The notes: a model not told the origin generated them from the sequence alone. A stretch of DNA of 64,000 bases from Brevundimonas lutea (GCF_003704105.1 NZ_QUOQ01000006.1:169729-233728), one strand, 5' to 3'. Shown: positions 1 through 10,708, counted from the first letter of the stretch. Numbers and translations: made by a program.

Positions 1-1338
1 GGCCGCCTCGGCCATCTGGGCCTCGGCCTTGTCCCAGAATTCGTCCGTGCCGGCGCGGACCTCCGGGCGGGTGCCCAGGCTGATGTAGGCGGTCTGCATG
101 CCCAGATCGGCGTGGACGCTGTGAGCCAGCTCGATGAAGTCGGCCGTCTCAGAAACGATCTGGTCCTCACGGCAGAAGATGTGGGCGTCGTCCTGGGTGA
201 AGCCGCGCACCCGCATCAGACCGTGCAGGGCGCCCGACGGTTCATAGCGGTGGCAGGCGCCGAACTCGGCCATGCGCAGCGGCAGCTCGCGATAGGACCG
301 CTGACCCTGGTCGAAAATCTGCACGTGACCCGGGCAGTTCATCGGCTTGAGGCTGAGCGTCTCGCCCTCGACCGTCTCGCAGACGAACATGTTGGGGCGG
401 TATTTGTCCCAGTGGCCGGACGCCTCCCAGAACTTGCGATCCAGCACCTGGGGCGTCTTGACCTCGACATAGCCGGCCTTGTCCAGGCGGCGGCGCATAT
501 AGGCCTCGATCACCTGCCACAGCACCCAGCCCTTGGGGTGCCAGAAGACCATGCCTCGGCCCTCTTCCTGCATGTGGAAGAGCTCCATCTGGCGACCCAG
601 CTTCCTGTGGTCGCGCTTCTCGGCCTCCTCGATGCGGGTCAGATAGGCGTCGAGGTCCTCCTTGGTGGCCCAGGCGGTGCCGTACATGCGCTGGAGCTGT
701 TCGCGTTTGGAATCGCCTCGCCAATAGGCGCCGGCGAGCTTGGTCAGTTTGAAGGCCTTGCCGACGTGGCGCGTGGAGGGGAAGTGCGGTCCCCGGCACA
801 GGTCGATCCAGTCGCCCTGTTTGTACAGGGTGATGGTCTCGGTCTCGGGCAGATCGCGGATCAGCTCGGCCTTGAACTTCTCGCCCTTGGCCTCGAAGAA
901 TTTGATGGCCTCGTCGCGGTCCCAGACCTCGCGTTCGAACTTGGAGTCGCGGTCGATCAGCCGGCCCATCTCCTTTTCGATGGCGGCGAAGTCGTCGGTC
1001 GAGAAGGGCTCCTCGCGGAAGAAATCATAATAGAATCCGTCCTCGATCGCCGGGCCGATGGTGACCTGGGTTCCGGGGAACAGGTTCTGCACCGCCTCGG
1101 CCAGGACGTGGGCGCAGTCGTGGCGGATGGTGTAGAGCGCCTCGGGATCGTCGCGCATGATCAGGCGGAAGTCGCCGCCGGTCTCCAGCTCGCGACCCAT
1201 GTCGCGCTGCTGGCCGTTCAGCTCGGCCAGCAAGGCCTTCTTGGCCAGGGACGGCGAGATGGAGGCGGCCACGTCGCGGGCCGTGGAGCCTTGGGGATAT
1301 TCACGGACGGCGCCGTCGGGGAATTTCAGTTCGATCAT
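1..1338 (-). CDS. thrS: Threonyl-tRNA synthetase (3' end outside the window)
   Basis: The enzyme charges tRNA-Thr in the cytoplasm. The 446 visible residues begin with a TGS domain (about 1-60). The editing domain follows, with its HxxxH pair visible as HDCAH (H73 and H77, the same numbers as in E. coli). The class II catalytic core follows, with the zinc-site cysteine in MKPMNCPGH and a later DDAHIFC segment. E. coli ThrRS has 642 residues, so roughly 200 C-terminal residues, including the anticodon-binding domain, lie beyond base 1. The ATG overlaps the yidD stop as ATGA, so translation is probably coupled to yidD. Identification is certain; only the 3' end is missing. Confidence 0.97.
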   Translation of the reverse strand, partial: MIELKFPDGAVREYPQGSTARDVAASISPSLAKKALLAELNGQQRDMGRELETGGDFRLIMRDDPEALYTIRHDCAHVLAEAVQNLFPGTQVTIGPAIEDGFYYDFFREEPFSTDDFAAIEKEMGRLIDRDSKFEREVWDRDEAIKFFEAKGEKFKAELIRDLPETETITLYKQGDWIDLCRGPHFPSTRHVGKAFKLTKLAGAYWRGDSKREQLQRMYGTAWATKEDLDAYLTRIEEAEKRDHRKLGRQMELFHMQEEGRGMVFWHPKGWVLWQVIEAYMRRRLDKAGYVEVKTPQVLDRKFWEASGHWDKYRPNMFVCETVEGETLSLKPMNCPGHVQIFDQGQRSYRELPLRMAEFGACHRYEPSGALHGLMRVRGFTQDDAHIFCREDQIVSETADFIELAHSVHADLGMQTAYISLGTRPEVRAGTDEFWDKAEAQMAEAA

Positions 1339-1571
1339 GGGTTCGTCTTCACGGGCGGGACCGGGTCGTATCCGGAGGCGCCCCAGGGGTGGCATTTGCA
1401 AAAGCGGCGGGCGGCCAGCCAGCCGCCCCGGACGGGGCCGTGCTGGATCAGGGCGTCGCGTCCATAGTCCGAACAGGTCGGCTGGAAGCGGCACGACTGA
1501 CCGAAGAACGGCGACAGGGTCAGCTTGTAGGTCCGGTGGACCAGGCGAACGCCGCGTTCATAGGCAGACAT
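1335..1571 (-). CDS. yidD: Membrane protein insertion efficiency factor YidD
   Basis: This is a small protein of 78 residues from the YidD family, which assists YidC/Sec insertion of inner-membrane proteins. The family signature is clear: a Cys-rich core [12 protein letters not shown] followed by [17 protein letters not shown]. The family is usually 70-90 residues long, so this copy is complete. It lies upstream of thrS with a 4-base overlap and downstream of the Fe-S scaffold-like gene by 73 bases, so all three may share a transcript. No strong Shine-Dalgarno is visible before the chosen ATG, but the start preserves the full conserved region. Confidence 0.93.
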   Translation of the reverse strand: MSAYERGVRLVHRTYKLTLSPFFGQSCRFQPTCSDYGRDALIQHGPVRGGWLAARRFCKCHPWGASGYDPVPPVKTNP

Positions 1572-1644
1572 GACGGCCGGGGCGGTTGGAGGAGGAGGTC
1601 GCGGCGCTTATCCCCCATGCGTGGGGACCGGGCAACCGCGACGC

Positions 1645-2103
1645 TCAGGCCGCGCCGGCGATGGGAGTTCGGCTGGTCTTCCTCTGAGCCTCGCGCACGG
1701 CGTCCATGGTCGCCTCGACAGCCACCAGGGTGGAGGCGTGGCGGGCCGGATAGTCGGCGACCTGTTTCAGGGCGCGCAGGCCCTCGAACCGGCCGACGGG
1801 CCCGTCGCCGCCCGATTTCAGCATGGCGACCATGGCGTCGCGGGCCTGTTCCAGCTCATCGACCGTGGCCCCGATGACGCTCTGGCCCAGTACCCCGGCG
1901 GCGGCCTGGCCCAAGGCGCAAGCCTTCACCTCCTGGGCGAAGTCGGCGATCCGGTCGCCGTTCAGCACCACATCGACCACGGCGCGCGATCCGCACAGCT
2001 TGGCGACGCGCTCGCCGGTGCCGCCTGGCGCGGCCAGTCGGCCGGCGTGAGGCATCTCGGCGGCGAGGCGAAGGATGCGGGTGCTGTAGAGGTCGTCGAT
2101 CAC
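1645..2103 (-). CDS. NifU/IscU-like iron-sulfur cluster assembly scaffold protein
   Basis: This 152-residue protein belongs to the NifU N-terminal/IscU-like scaffold family, which holds nascent Fe-S clusters. Cys37 (AKLCGS) and Cys62 (VKACALGQAAA) match the first two ligand cysteines of IscU. The third ligand position, expected in a P-A-R-x-x-C-x-L context, is Ser124 here (PARHASTL). That suggests either another ligand or a specialised role. The C-terminal 15 or so residues (REAQRKTSRTP) look like a disordered tail. It is transcribed leftward toward yidD and thrS and diverges from pseB. Family membership is solid; the exact cluster type is unknown. Confidence 0.82.
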   Translation of the reverse strand: MIDDLYSTRILRLAAEMPHAGRLAAPGGTGERVAKLCGSRAVVDVVLNGDRIADFAQEVKACALGQAAAGVLGQSVIGATVDELEQARDAMVAMLKSGGDGPVGRFEGLRALKQVADYPARHASTLVAVEATMDAVREAQRKTSRTPIAGAA

Positions 2104-2147
2104 AGGTCAAGAGATAGGCCGTCCAGCAGCGGCGCGAAAGCGTGTGA

Positions 2148-3227
<1,080 letters not shown>

Positions 3228-3310
3228 ACGCGATCGGTCGCGGTGCTTCGTCCCTCGACAGGGCGGGCGGTCACGGTGCTAAGGTCGCGTCAGAGGTGCA
3301 GGCAGGCGTG

Positions 3311-3955
3311 ATGACGGCCCCGACGGGAGCGACGAGCACGGCGAACGGGGCGGGACGCGCGGGCGACCTGGCCGAGGCGCACGCGCGCCTCCTCGCCGAT
3401 CGCGACCTGCAGTTCCGCATGACCGAATTTCAGCCGCCGCGCCCGCCGGGATGGCTGGAGCCGTTGCTGGACATGCTGCGAGCGCTCGGTCCGCTATGGC
3501 AGGGCATTTTCTGGCTGGGGCTGGCGGCAATCGTGGCGACGATCCTTTGGCTGATCGGGCGTGAACTGGTGCGGATCGGGCGGTCGGCGCGGCCCGAGGC
3601 GCGGAACCTGGGTCCGGAGAGCTGGCGGCCGGATCAAGCGGCGGCGCGGGTGCTGCTGTCGGACGCAGACGCCCTGGCCGCCCAGGGCCGGTTCGCCGAG
3701 GCGGTGCACCTGATCCTGCTGCGCAGCATCGACGAGTTGAAGGCGCGGCGGCCCAGCGCCATCCGCCCGGCCCTGACCGCGCGCGACATCCGCGATCTCG
3801 ACGCCCTGCCGGCCACGGCGCGGCCGGCCTTTGCGCGTATGGCCCAGGCGGTCGAGGCCAGTCTGTTCGGCGGCCGGCCGGTAGACGCCGACGCCTTCGC
3901 CGCCTGTCGCCGCGACTATGAGGCCTTCGCCCTGCCCGGAACCTGGACCGGATGA
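3311..3955 (+). CDS. DUF4129 domain membrane protein, first gene of a MoxR operon
   Basis: This 214-residue protein has one clear transmembrane helix (about residues 57-81, GIFWLGLAAIVATILWLIG). A cytoplasmic helical DUF4129-type region follows, containing RFAEAVHLILLRSIDEL and a conserved LTARDI segment. The family's function is unknown; such proteins accompany MoxR/DUF58 genes in many bacteria. The ATG at 3311 is chosen because the upstream extension overlaps pseB in another frame and lacks homology. Its stop overlaps the DUF4350 start as ATGA. It opens a six-gene operon and probably acts as a membrane partner of the complex encoded there. Confidence 0.82.
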   Translation: MTAPTGATSTANGAGRAGDLAEAHARLLADRDLQFRMTEFQPPRPPGWLEPLLDMLRALGPLWQGIFWLGLAAIVATILWLIGRELVRIGRSARPEARNLGPESWRPDQAAARVLLSDADALAAQGRFAEAVHLILLRSIDELKARRPSAIRPALTARDIRDLDALPATARPAFARMAQAVEASLFGGRPVDADAFAACRRDYEAFALPGTWTG

Positions 3956-5280
3956 GCGTCGAGGCGGCGGCAAGCGCGGGGGTCGAAGGCGCGAGGTCGG
4001 GTCCGTTCAAGCCGGCGGTGGTCGTCGGCCTGGTTGGGGTCGCCGTCTTCGCCCTGGCGTCGATGGGTGTGCTCAGCGCCTATGCGCCCGACCTCAGGGA
4101 CGGCGACGACGGCCAGGCCCACGCCCTGTCGAAATCGGCGGTAGGCTATGCCGGGCTTGTGCGATTGCTGGAGGAGACGGGTCGCGATCCCGTGATGGTC
4201 CGTGGCCCCGGCGAGCTGACGCCGAACAGCCTGACGATCGTCACGCCTCTGCACGGCGTCAGCCGCGAACCGCTGGAGGCCCTGGCCGAGAGCGATCGGG
4301 CCCTGCTGTATGTGCTGCCAAAGTGGAACACCACGCCCGATCCGGTGCGGCCGGGCTGGGTCCGGGCGGCGGGGCGGTTACCGCCCATGTTCGCCGCCGC
4401 CGTACTGCCGGACATGGGGGATGTCACGCCGGGGGCGCCGGGCGACGATCCCCGTGCCAATCAGGACGCCGACCAGGATCTGGCCGTGGTCGCGGCCACA
4501 AGCGCCTTGGCGGTCACCGAGGTCGAGGGCGACAGCCGGCCGTCGCTGAGAACGAGCGCGGGCGCGATTTTGGGACGACCCGACCAACCTATCGAAGGCC
4601 TGCGCACCTTGTCGGGCGAGGGCTGGCGACCCGTGATCCTGGACGAGGCCGGGCGGGCGCTGGTCGTGACCCATGACGAGACCGGTTCCTATGTGCTGGC
4701 CGAGCCGGACCTGCTGAACACCCAGGGCATGGCCGATCTGGGCCGGGCCCGGGCGGCCGTGGCGATGCTTGACTATCTGGCGGGCGACGCGCCCCTGGTG
4801 TTCGACCTGACGGCGGCGGGGTTCAGCCGGCCGCGCAGCCTGCTGCGCCTGATGCTGGAGCCGCCGCTGCTGGGGTTCAGCCTGTGCCTGTTCGCAGCCT
4901 TCCTGCTGGTCGGCTGGGGCGCGCTGGTCCGGTTCGGTCCGCACCGACGGGGCGAGCGGGTCGTGCCGCTGGGCAAGCGCGCCCTGGCCGACAACACCGC
5001 CGCCCTGATCTCCCTGGCCGGCAAGGAGCACCGCCTGGCCGGTCCCTATGCGCGCCTGACCCGCGCCGCCGCGCTGAAGGCCGTGGCCGCGCCTGCCGAC
5101 GGCGACGAGACGCGGCAGACGGCGCTGCTGGATCGGCTGGCCGAGGCCGGCGGCAGTCCGGAGCGGTGGACCGCGCTCAACGACCGGGCCCTGACGACGC
5201 GAACGCCCAAGGACCTGATGGCGCTCGCCCGCGCCCTGACTGACTGGAAGACCTCGATGACCAAGGGACGCCCTTCATGA
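3952..5280 (+). CDS. DUF4350 domain membrane protein
   Basis: This protein has 442 residues. An N-terminal transmembrane helix (about 23-46) is followed by a large extracytoplasmic region with the DUF4350 pattern (a GldG-like fold in family descriptions), including [20 protein letters not shown] second transmembrane helix (about 303-325, [21 protein letters not shown]) precedes a cytoplasmic helical tail. DUF4350 genes are known neighbours of MoxR and DUF58 genes, including in the Mycobacterium moxR2 region. Both ends overlap their neighbours by 4 bases. The biochemical role is unknown. Confidence 0.82.
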   Translation: MSVEAAASAGVEGARSGPFKPAVVVGLVGVAVFALASMGVLSAYAPDLRDGDDGQAHALSKSAVGYAGLVRLLEETGRDPVMVRGPGELTPNSLTIVTPLHGVSREPLEALAESDRALLYVLPKWNTTPDPVRPGWVRAAGRLPPMFAAAVLPDMGDVTPGAPGDDPRANQDADQDLAVVAATSALAVTEVEGDSRPSLRTSAGAILGRPDQPIEGLRTLSGEGWRPVILDEAGRALVVTHDETGSYVLAEPDLLNTQGMADLGRARAAVAMLDYLAGDAPLVFDLTAAGFSRPRSLLRLMLEPPLLGFSLCLFAAFLLVGWGALVRFGPHRRGERVVPLGKRALADNTAALISLAGKEHRLAGPYARLTRAAALKAVAAPADGDETRQTALLDRLAEAGGSPERWTALNDRALTTRTPKDLMALARALTDWKTSMTKGRPS

Positions 5281-6233
5281 CCCCACAAGAGCTCGGCGCC
5301 CTGGCCGACCGTTTCCGCGCAGAGATCGGCAAGGCCGTGATCGGCCAGACCGCCTCGGTCGACCTGATGCTGACGGCCCTGTTCGCCGGCGGTCACGTAC
5401 TGTTGGAGGGACCGCCGGGGGTAGCCAAAACCCTGCTCGCCCAGAGCTTCTCGGCCGCCTTGGGGGTCCAGTTCGGCCGCATCCAGTTCACGCCCGATCT
5501 GATGCCCGGCGACATCCTGGGCTCCAACATCTTCAATTTCCAGACCTCCAGCTTCAGTCTGACGCGCGGGCCGATCTTCTGCGACGTGCTCTTGGCCGAC
5601 GAGATCAACCGGACGCCGCCCAAGACCCAGGCGGCGCTGCTGGAGGCGATGCAGGAGCGTTCGGTGACCATCGACGGCGAGACCCACGCCCTGCCCCGGC
5701 GCTTCACCGTCATCGCCACCCAGAACCCCATCGAGCAGCAGGGTGTCTATCCCCTGCCCGAGGCCCAGCTGGACCGGTTCCTGTTCAAGCATGTCCTGCC
5801 CTATCCGTCGCGCGAGGACGAGCTGCGGGTGGTGCGAGAACACGGGTCGCGGGTCGGTATGCCGGACCCCCGGACCCTGGGGGTCGAGACCGTGGCCGAC
5901 GGCGCCACCCTGGAGGCGGCCGTGGCCGCCGTGGCCGCGATCCGGGTGTCCGACGAGGTGGTCGCCTATATCGTCGATCTGATCAGGGCCACCCGCGAGT
6001 CGGCCGATCTGATGACGGGCGCCTCGCCGCGCTCCGGGGCCATGCTGGGCGTCGCCGCGCGGGCGCGGGCGGCTCTGGACGGCCGCGACTATGTCATCCC
6101 CGACGATGTGAAGGCCCTGGCCTTGCCGGCGCTGCGCCACCGGGTCGTGCTGTCGCCCGCCGCCGAGATCGAGGGCCGCCGCGCCGACCAGGTGGTCGAG
6201 ACCCTGGTCCATCAGGTCGCGGCGCCGCGATGA
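5277..6233 (+). CDS. MoxR-family AAA+ ATPase
   Basis: The 318-residue protein has a standard MoxR-type AAA+ module. Walker A is GPPGVAKT, with the Ala-Lys-Thr variant typical of MoxR. Walker B is [14 protein letters not shown], sensor 1 lies in [12 protein letters not shown], and a C-terminal lid domain follows. MoxR ATPases are chaperone-like and act with von Willebrand factor A proteins such as DUF58 to remodel or mature targets. The gene starts by a 4-base overlap with the DUF4350 gene and is followed after 10 bases by the DUF58 gene. The family call is certain; the substrate is unknown. Confidence 0.95.
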   Translation: MTPQELGALADRFRAEIGKAVIGQTASVDLMLTALFAGGHVLLEGPPGVAKTLLAQSFSAALGVQFGRIQFTPDLMPGDILGSNIFNFQTSSFSLTRGPIFCDVLLADEINRTPPKTQAALLEAMQERSVTIDGETHALPRRFTVIATQNPIEQQGVYPLPEAQLDRFLFKHVLPYPSREDELRVVREHGSRVGMPDPRTLGVETVADGATLEAAVAAVAAIRVSDEVVAYIVDLIRATRESADLMTGASPRSGAMLGVAARARAALDGRDYVIPDDVKALALPALRHRVVLSPAAEIEGRRADQVVETLVHQVAAPR

Positions 6234-6243
6234 GGCGCCTTGC

Positions 6244-7590
6244 GTGAAACCTCTCTGGCGACCCCGATCCAGCGACGGTCCGAAGGTGCTGGTCTATCCG
6301 ACCCGCGCCCTGGTGATGTGGGCCCTGGCCGGGGCGCCGGTCGCGCTTTTGGTCGGCGTGCTGGCGCCCGGGCTGTGGACGGTGGGGGTCGCCTGGTTGG
6401 CGGCGCTGGCCGGCGCGGCTGTGCTGGATGCGGTGCTTTCGCCCGCTGCGAGAGACGTGGAGCTGACCCTCGACTCGCCAGACTATCTGGCCGTGGGTCG
6501 TCCCGGCGAAGCGGAGGTCAGGGCGACGACGGGGCGCGGACGCCTCCGCGGGCTGGAGGCGGCGCTGGACGCGGACGGCCCCGCCGGACTGATCGAGCCG
6601 AGCATCGCCGCCAGCTCTGACGGCGTCGCGCGATTCCTGATGGTCCCGCCGCGCCGTGGCCTGGTGGCCTTTCAGAGCCGATGGGCGCGATGGAAGGGGC
6701 CGCTGGGTCTGATGTGGCGCCAGCTGCGTCGCGACGACCGGGCCGAGGTCGGGGTCGGCGCCGACATCCGCCGCATCGAAAACGACGCCGTGCGCATGTT
6801 TTCCCGCGACGCCGAATTCGGCGCAAAGATCCAGCGCGACATAGGAGAGGGCGCCGAATTTCACGCCCTGCAAGAGTTCCGCTCCGGCATGGATCGCCGC
6901 ACCATCGACTGGAAACAGTCGGCCCGGCACTGGCATCTGCTGGCCAAGGAGTTCCGCACCGAGCGCAATCACCAGGTGGTCATGGCCCTGGACAGCGGTC
7001 GGGTGATGAGCGAGCCGGTCGGCGGCGCTCCGCGCATCGACCGGGCCGTGCACGGCGCGCTGCTCCTGGCCTATGTCTGTCTGAGAAGCGGTGACCGGGC
7101 GGGCCTCTACGCCTTCGACGACCGGCCGCGTCTGTCGACCGGCGCCCTGACCGGAGTCGGCGCCTTTCCTCTGCTGCACCGGCAGGCGGCGCGGATCGAC
7201 TACGGGACCGAGGAGACCAACTACGCGCTCGGGCTCAGCACGCTGTCGGCCGGCCTGCGGCGGCGCAGCCTGATCGTCATCTTCACCGAGTTCGCCGACG
7301 CCACGGCGGCCGAGCTGATGCTGGAGAGCGTCGGCCGGGCGCTGCGCACCCATCTGATCCTGTTCGTAGTGATGCGCGACGACGAGCTGGAGGGCATGGC
7401 CGGCCATGCGCCCGAGACGCCGGACGATGTCGCCCGCGCCGTGGTCGCGACCGATCTGATGCGTGAGCGGACCCTGGTGCTGACCCGCCTGCGCCGCATG
7501 GGCGCCCACGTCGTCGAGGCCCCCGCCGATCAGGTCGGTCCGGCGGCGCTGAACGCCTATCTCGACCTGAAGCGCAAGGATCTGCTGTGA
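6244..7590 (+). CDS. DUF58 (von Willebrand A-like) protein
   Basis: The protein has 448 residues and starts at GTG. Two hydrophobic helices near residues 20-60 are followed by a beta-rich region. The DUF58 core is FRSGMDRRTIDWKQSAR and then a VWA-like domain. The expected metal-binding MIDAS motif D-x-S-x-S is degenerate, reading DSGRVM at Asp250. DUF58 proteins are the usual partners of MoxR ATPases. The stop is embedded in the start of the SpoIIM-like gene (GTGA). A membrane anchor plus a cytoplasmic VWA-like domain that receives MoxR is the likely layout. The loss of MIDAS residues suggests a structural rather than metal-dependent adhesion role. Confidence 0.9.
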   Translation: MKPLWRPRSSDGPKVLVYPTRALVMWALAGAPVALLVGVLAPGLWTVGVAWLAALAGAAVLDAVLSPAARDVELTLDSPDYLAVGRPGEAEVRATTGRGRLRGLEAALDADGPAGLIEPSIAASSDGVARFLMVPPRRGLVAFQSRWARWKGPLGLMWRQLRRDDRAEVGVGADIRRIENDAVRMFSRDAEFGAKIQRDIGEGAEFHALQEFRSGMDRRTIDWKQSARHWHLLAKEFRTERNHQVVMALDSGRVMSEPVGGAPRIDRAVHGALLLAYVCLRSGDRAGLYAFDDRPRLSTGALTGVGAFPLLHRQAARIDYGTEETNYALGLSTLSAGLRRRSLIVIFTEFADATAAELMLESVGRALRTHLILFVVMRDDELEGMAGHAPETPDDVARAVVATDLMRERTLVLTRLRRMGAHVVEAPADQVGPAALNAYLDLKRKDLL

Positions 7591-8603
7591 CCGACGCCGC
7601 TCCGCCGCTGAAGAGCCAGAGATTTCGCCGCGAGCGCGAGGCGCAGTGGAAGCGGCTCGACGCCATCGTCACCAAGGCCGAGAAGAAGTCGCTACGCACG
7701 CTGAGCGATCAGGAGATCCTCGATCTGCCGGTGCTGTATCGCGGAGCCCTGTCGTCGTTGTCGGTGGCGCGCGCCACCTCGCTGGACGCCGGGCTGATCG
7801 CCTATCTTGAGAGCCTGTCGGCCCGGGCCTATTTCTTCGTCTATGGCGCGCGCACCTCGCCGTCGAAACAGGTGGCGACCTTCTTTCGCGACGCCTGGCC
7901 CCAGGCGGTGCGGGGCCTGTGGCGCGAGACCCTGGTCAGTGTCGCCGCCCTGGTGCTGGGCGCCGTGATGGCCGCCTGGTTGATGGGTCAGGAGGCGGAC
8001 TGGTTCTACGCCTTCGTCGACGGCGGCCTCGCCTCCGGACGCGACCCGACCGCCAGCGCCGACAGCCTGAGAGAGACCCTGTATCACGACGAGGGATCGT
8101 CGGGGTTGTCGGCCTTCGCCGCCTTCCTGTTCACCCATAACGCCCAGATCGCCTTGGTCGCCTTTGCGCTCGGCTTCGCCTTTGGGGCGCCGACCCTGAT
8201 CGTGCTGCTGGCCAACGGCGCCATGCTGGGGGCGATGATCCATGTCTTCGCGTCGAAGGGGCTGGGCTATGAGTTCGGGGGCTGGCTGGCCATCCACGGG
8301 GTGACCGAGCTGTTCGCCGTCATTCTGGCGGGCGCGGCGGGACTGCGGATCGGTTGGGCCGTGGCCTTCCCTGGCAGGATGGCGCGGCTCGACGCCGCCG
8401 CCGCCGCCGGCCGCCAGGGCAGCCTGGTGCTGGTCGGGGTGGTCGTCATGTTGTTCTGCGCCGGCCTGCTGGAAGGTTTTGGACGCCAGCTGATCACCCA
8501 TGACGGCGCCCGCTACGCCGTGGCGGCCGTCACGGCTTTGATCTGGGCGCTGTACTTCTATGCCCCACGGCGTGCTCCGCGGGCCGGGAGCGATGGCTCG
8601 TGA
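7587..8603 (+). CDS. Stage II sporulation protein M-like membrane protein
   Basis: This 338-residue integral membrane protein starts at GTG and is related to SpoIIM (COG1300). Non-sporulating bacteria carry it in MoxR/DUF58 operons. A soluble N-terminal region of about 110 residues precedes five or six transmembrane helices, including LVSVAALVLGAVMAAWLMG and FLFTHNAQIALVAFALGFAFG. The motif around LFTHNAQIA is characteristic of the family. It overlaps the DUF58 stop and the RDD start by 4 bases each. In Firmicutes SpoIIM recruits peptidoglycan hydrolases; whether that holds here is inference, and the organism shows no other sporulation genes. Confidence 0.88.
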   Translation: MTDAAPPLKSQRFRREREAQWKRLDAIVTKAEKKSLRTLSDQEILDLPVLYRGALSSLSVARATSLDAGLIAYLESLSARAYFFVYGARTSPSKQVATFFRDAWPQAVRGLWRETLVSVAALVLGAVMAAWLMGQEADWFYAFVDGGLASGRDPTASADSLRETLYHDEGSSGLSAFAAFLFTHNAQIALVAFALGFAFGAPTLIVLLANGAMLGAMIHVFASKGLGYEFGGWLAIHGVTELFAVILAGAAGLRIGWAVAFPGRMARLDAAAAAGRQGSLVLVGVVVMLFCAGLLEGFGRQLITHDGARYAVAAVTALIWALYFYAPRRAPRAGSDGS

Positions 8604-9445
8604 GCGCCGCCGCGATGGAGCGGATGCTGGTCACGCCGGAGGGGGTGCCCCTCAGGCTCGGCGTCGGCACGGTGGGGGCCCGGTTCGGAGCGCTGCTGAT
8701 CGATCTGGCCATCATCGTCGGCGCCATGATCGTGCTGACGATCGCCGCCCTGTCCACCTTCTTCGCCATCGGGCAATCGTCCGGAGAGCTGGTTCTGGTC
8801 ATCTGGACGTTGGGGATGTTCCTGTTCCGGAACGCCTATTTCCTGCTGTTCGAAATGTCGCCCCGCGCCGCCACGCCCGGCAAAAGGATCGTCGGCCTTA
8901 GGGTCGCCAGCCGCGACGGCGGGCGGCTGCGCCCCGAGGCGGTGTTCACCCGCAATGCGCTGCGAGAGCTAGAGCTGTTCCTGCCGATCACGGTGATGAT
9001 CGGCGCGGGCGCACGCGGCGTGGACGGCTGGATTCATCTGGCCGCGGTGATGTGGTGCCTGGTCTTCGTGCTGCTGCCGGTGTTCAACCGCGACAAGCTG
9101 CGCGCCGGCGACATCGTGGCCGGCACCTGGGTGTTGACCGCGCCCAAGCCCCGGCTGGCCCGCGATCTGGCCGAGGAGGCGGCCCCGGCGGCGCCCGGAG
9201 GCTTCACCGAGGCCCAGCTCGACGCCTACGGCGTCCACGAACTGCACGTGCTGGAACAGGCCCTGCGCACCGCCGACCGCGCCACTCTGAGAGCCATCGC
9301 CCAGCGCATCGCCGCCAAGATCGACCACGAGCGGGGTTTCGAGAGCGACCGGGAGTTCCTCGCCGCCTATTACCAGGCCATGCGCGGACGGCTGGAATCC
9401 GGCCTGCTGATGGGCCGCCGCCGACGCGACAAGCACGACCGCTGA
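8600..9445 (+). CDS. RDD-family membrane protein, last gene of the MoxR operon
   Basis: The protein has 281 residues and starts at GTG, overlapping the previous stop as GTGA. An RDD domain covers about residues 20-180, with its Arg and Asp residues in ARFGALLIDLAII and four or so transmembrane helices. A cytoplasmic tail of about 100 charged residues follows. The tail is longer than in minimal RDD proteins and could bind the other operon products. RDD proteins are of unknown function; some are proposed transporters. It closes the operon; the next gene is on the other strand, 6 bases away. Confidence 0.88.
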   Translation: MSAAAMERMLVTPEGVPLRLGVGTVGARFGALLIDLAIIVGAMIVLTIAALSTFFAIGQSSGELVLVIWTLGMFLFRNAYFLLFEMSPRAATPGKRIVGLRVASRDGGRLRPEAVFTRNALRELELFLPITVMIGAGARGVDGWIHLAAVMWCLVFVLLPVFNRDKLRAGDIVAGTWVLTAPKPRLARDLAEEAAPAAPGGFTEAQLDAYGVHELHVLEQALRTADRATLRAIAQRIAAKIDHERGFESDREFLAAYYQAMRGRLESGLLMGRRRRDKHDR

Positions 9446-9451
9446 GGCGCG

Positions 9452-10279
9452 TCAGCCGCCGAGCAGGTCCTCGATGACCTGACGGATCACGGCCTGGGCC
9501 GCACCGAAGCCGGGGCCAGGCCGCCCGGTGGTTGGGTCGAGATAGCGTCCCCGGCTGATCTCGATCTGGAGCGCCTCAACCCCTTCGTCCGGCCGGCCCC
9601 ACAGTCGCGTGGCGTAACCTCCGGCGTAGGGCCGATTCAGCGCCACCCGCCAGCCGCGCCGCTCGAAGGCCGCGCGGGCGCGACGGGTCAGGGCGGCGCC
9701 GCAACTGCTTGCGTGGCGGTCGCCCAGCACCACATCGGGTCCGCCGGAGCCGCCCGCGGGCATGGAGTGCCAGTCGATCAGCGTCGCGCGGCCGTGGCGT
9801 TCTTGCGCTTCGGTCATCAGCGTGGCCAGCGCCTCGTGGTAGGGCCGATGAACCCGATCGATCCGGCCCTCCGCCTCCGTCGCCGACAACCGGGTGGCGC
9901 GGATCGGGCGCCCGTCCCCGGTCAGCCGGGGAATGACGCCATAACCGGCCTGGACGCGGGCGCTGACGGGTTGCGGCGGGTCGAAGCCTGCGACCACTTG
10001 CGGATCGAGGTCATCCGGTGCGCGATTGACGTCGACATAGGCCCGCGACACGGCGCACGCGATCAGAGGCGCGCCCAGGGCCACGCCCGGCCGGGCCAGC
10101 ACGTCCATGGCCACGTCCTCGGCGCTGCGCAGCGAGCCTTCGTCCAGCGCGGGATCGGCGCCCAGGTCGGCCGGCAGGAACGTTCCGGAGTGCGGCGAGG
10201 CGAACACCCAGGGCCCAGCCTCGCCATCGGGGCGGTGGATAACCAGGGCGGACGCGGGCGAATCCGGGTGGAGCGGCAT
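9452..10279 (-). CDS. N-formylglutamate amidohydrolase family protein
   Basis: The 275-residue protein belongs to the N-formylglutamate amidohydrolase family, which splits N-formyl-L-glutamate into formate and glutamate at the end of one histidine-degradation route. Visible signatures are FASPHSGTFLP near the N-terminus, RAYVDVNRAPDDLDP, and DWHSMPAG in the middle, which supply the metal and catalytic residues. No other hut gene is nearby, so a role outside histidine use is possible. It diverges from cpdR, whose start lies 72 bases away. The function is inferred from the family only. Confidence 0.88.
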   Translation of the reverse strand: MPLHPDSPASALVIHRPDGEAGPWVFASPHSGTFLPADLGADPALDEGSLRSAEDVAMDVLARPGVALGAPLIACAVSRAYVDVNRAPDDLDPQVVAGFDPPQPVSARVQAGYGVIPRLTGDGRPIRATRLSATEAEGRIDRVHRPYHEALATLMTEAQERHGRATLIDWHSMPAGGSGGPDVVLGDRHASSCGAALTRRARAAFERRGWRVALNRPYAGGYATRLWGRPDEGVEALQIEISRGRYLDPTTGRPGPGFGAAQAVIRQVIEDLLGG

Positions 10280-10351
10280 CGGGCCTTCATGGCCGCTTTA
10301 CCCTCCCCACGCTACGTTCAAGCCAGAGTGATTCTAACGAAAGGCCCCTCG

Positions 10352-10708
10352 ATGGCGCGTATTCTGCTGGCCGAGGACGATGAGTCGATGCGCGGCTTCC
10401 TGACCCGGGCGCTGGAGCGCGCGGGTCATGAGGTGACCGCCTGCGAGAACGGCGACGACGCCATCGACCGCATCGACGATGGACCATGGGACCTGCTGCT
10501 GACCGACATCGTCATGCCGGGCGCTGACGGTATCGAGGTCGCTCGCGTGGCCGCCGCGCGCCAGCCGGGCCTCAGGATCATGTTCATCACAGGCTTCGCC
10601 GCCGTCGCCCTGACCGCCGCCCAGGCCGCGCCACAGGCCAAGGTGCTGTCCAAGCCCGTCCACCTGCGCGAGCTGGTTGGCGAGGTCGAGAAGATGATCG
10701 CCGCCTGA
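10352..10708 (+). CDS. cpdR: Single-domain response regulator CpdR
   Basis: This stand-alone receiver domain has 118 residues. It has the acidic pocket EDDES, the phospho-acceptor Asp52 in LLLTDIVMPG, and the conserved Lys in LSKPVHL. The segment MFITGFAAVALTA and the length match Caulobacter CpdR. That protein, when unphosphorylated, primes ClpXP for cell-cycle proteolysis and is controlled by the CckA-ChpT phosphorelay. The C-terminus ends in Ala-Ala, consistent with a ClpXP-sensitive tail. It diverges from the amidohydrolase gene and is followed by tRNA-Val. The assignment rests on sequence resemblance and context and is strong. Confidence 0.9.
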   Translation: MARILLAEDDESMRGFLTRALERAGHEVTACENGDDAIDRIDDGPWDLLLTDIVMPGADGIEVARVAAARQPGLRIMFITGFAAVALTAAQAAPQAKVLSKPVHLRELVGEVEKMIAA

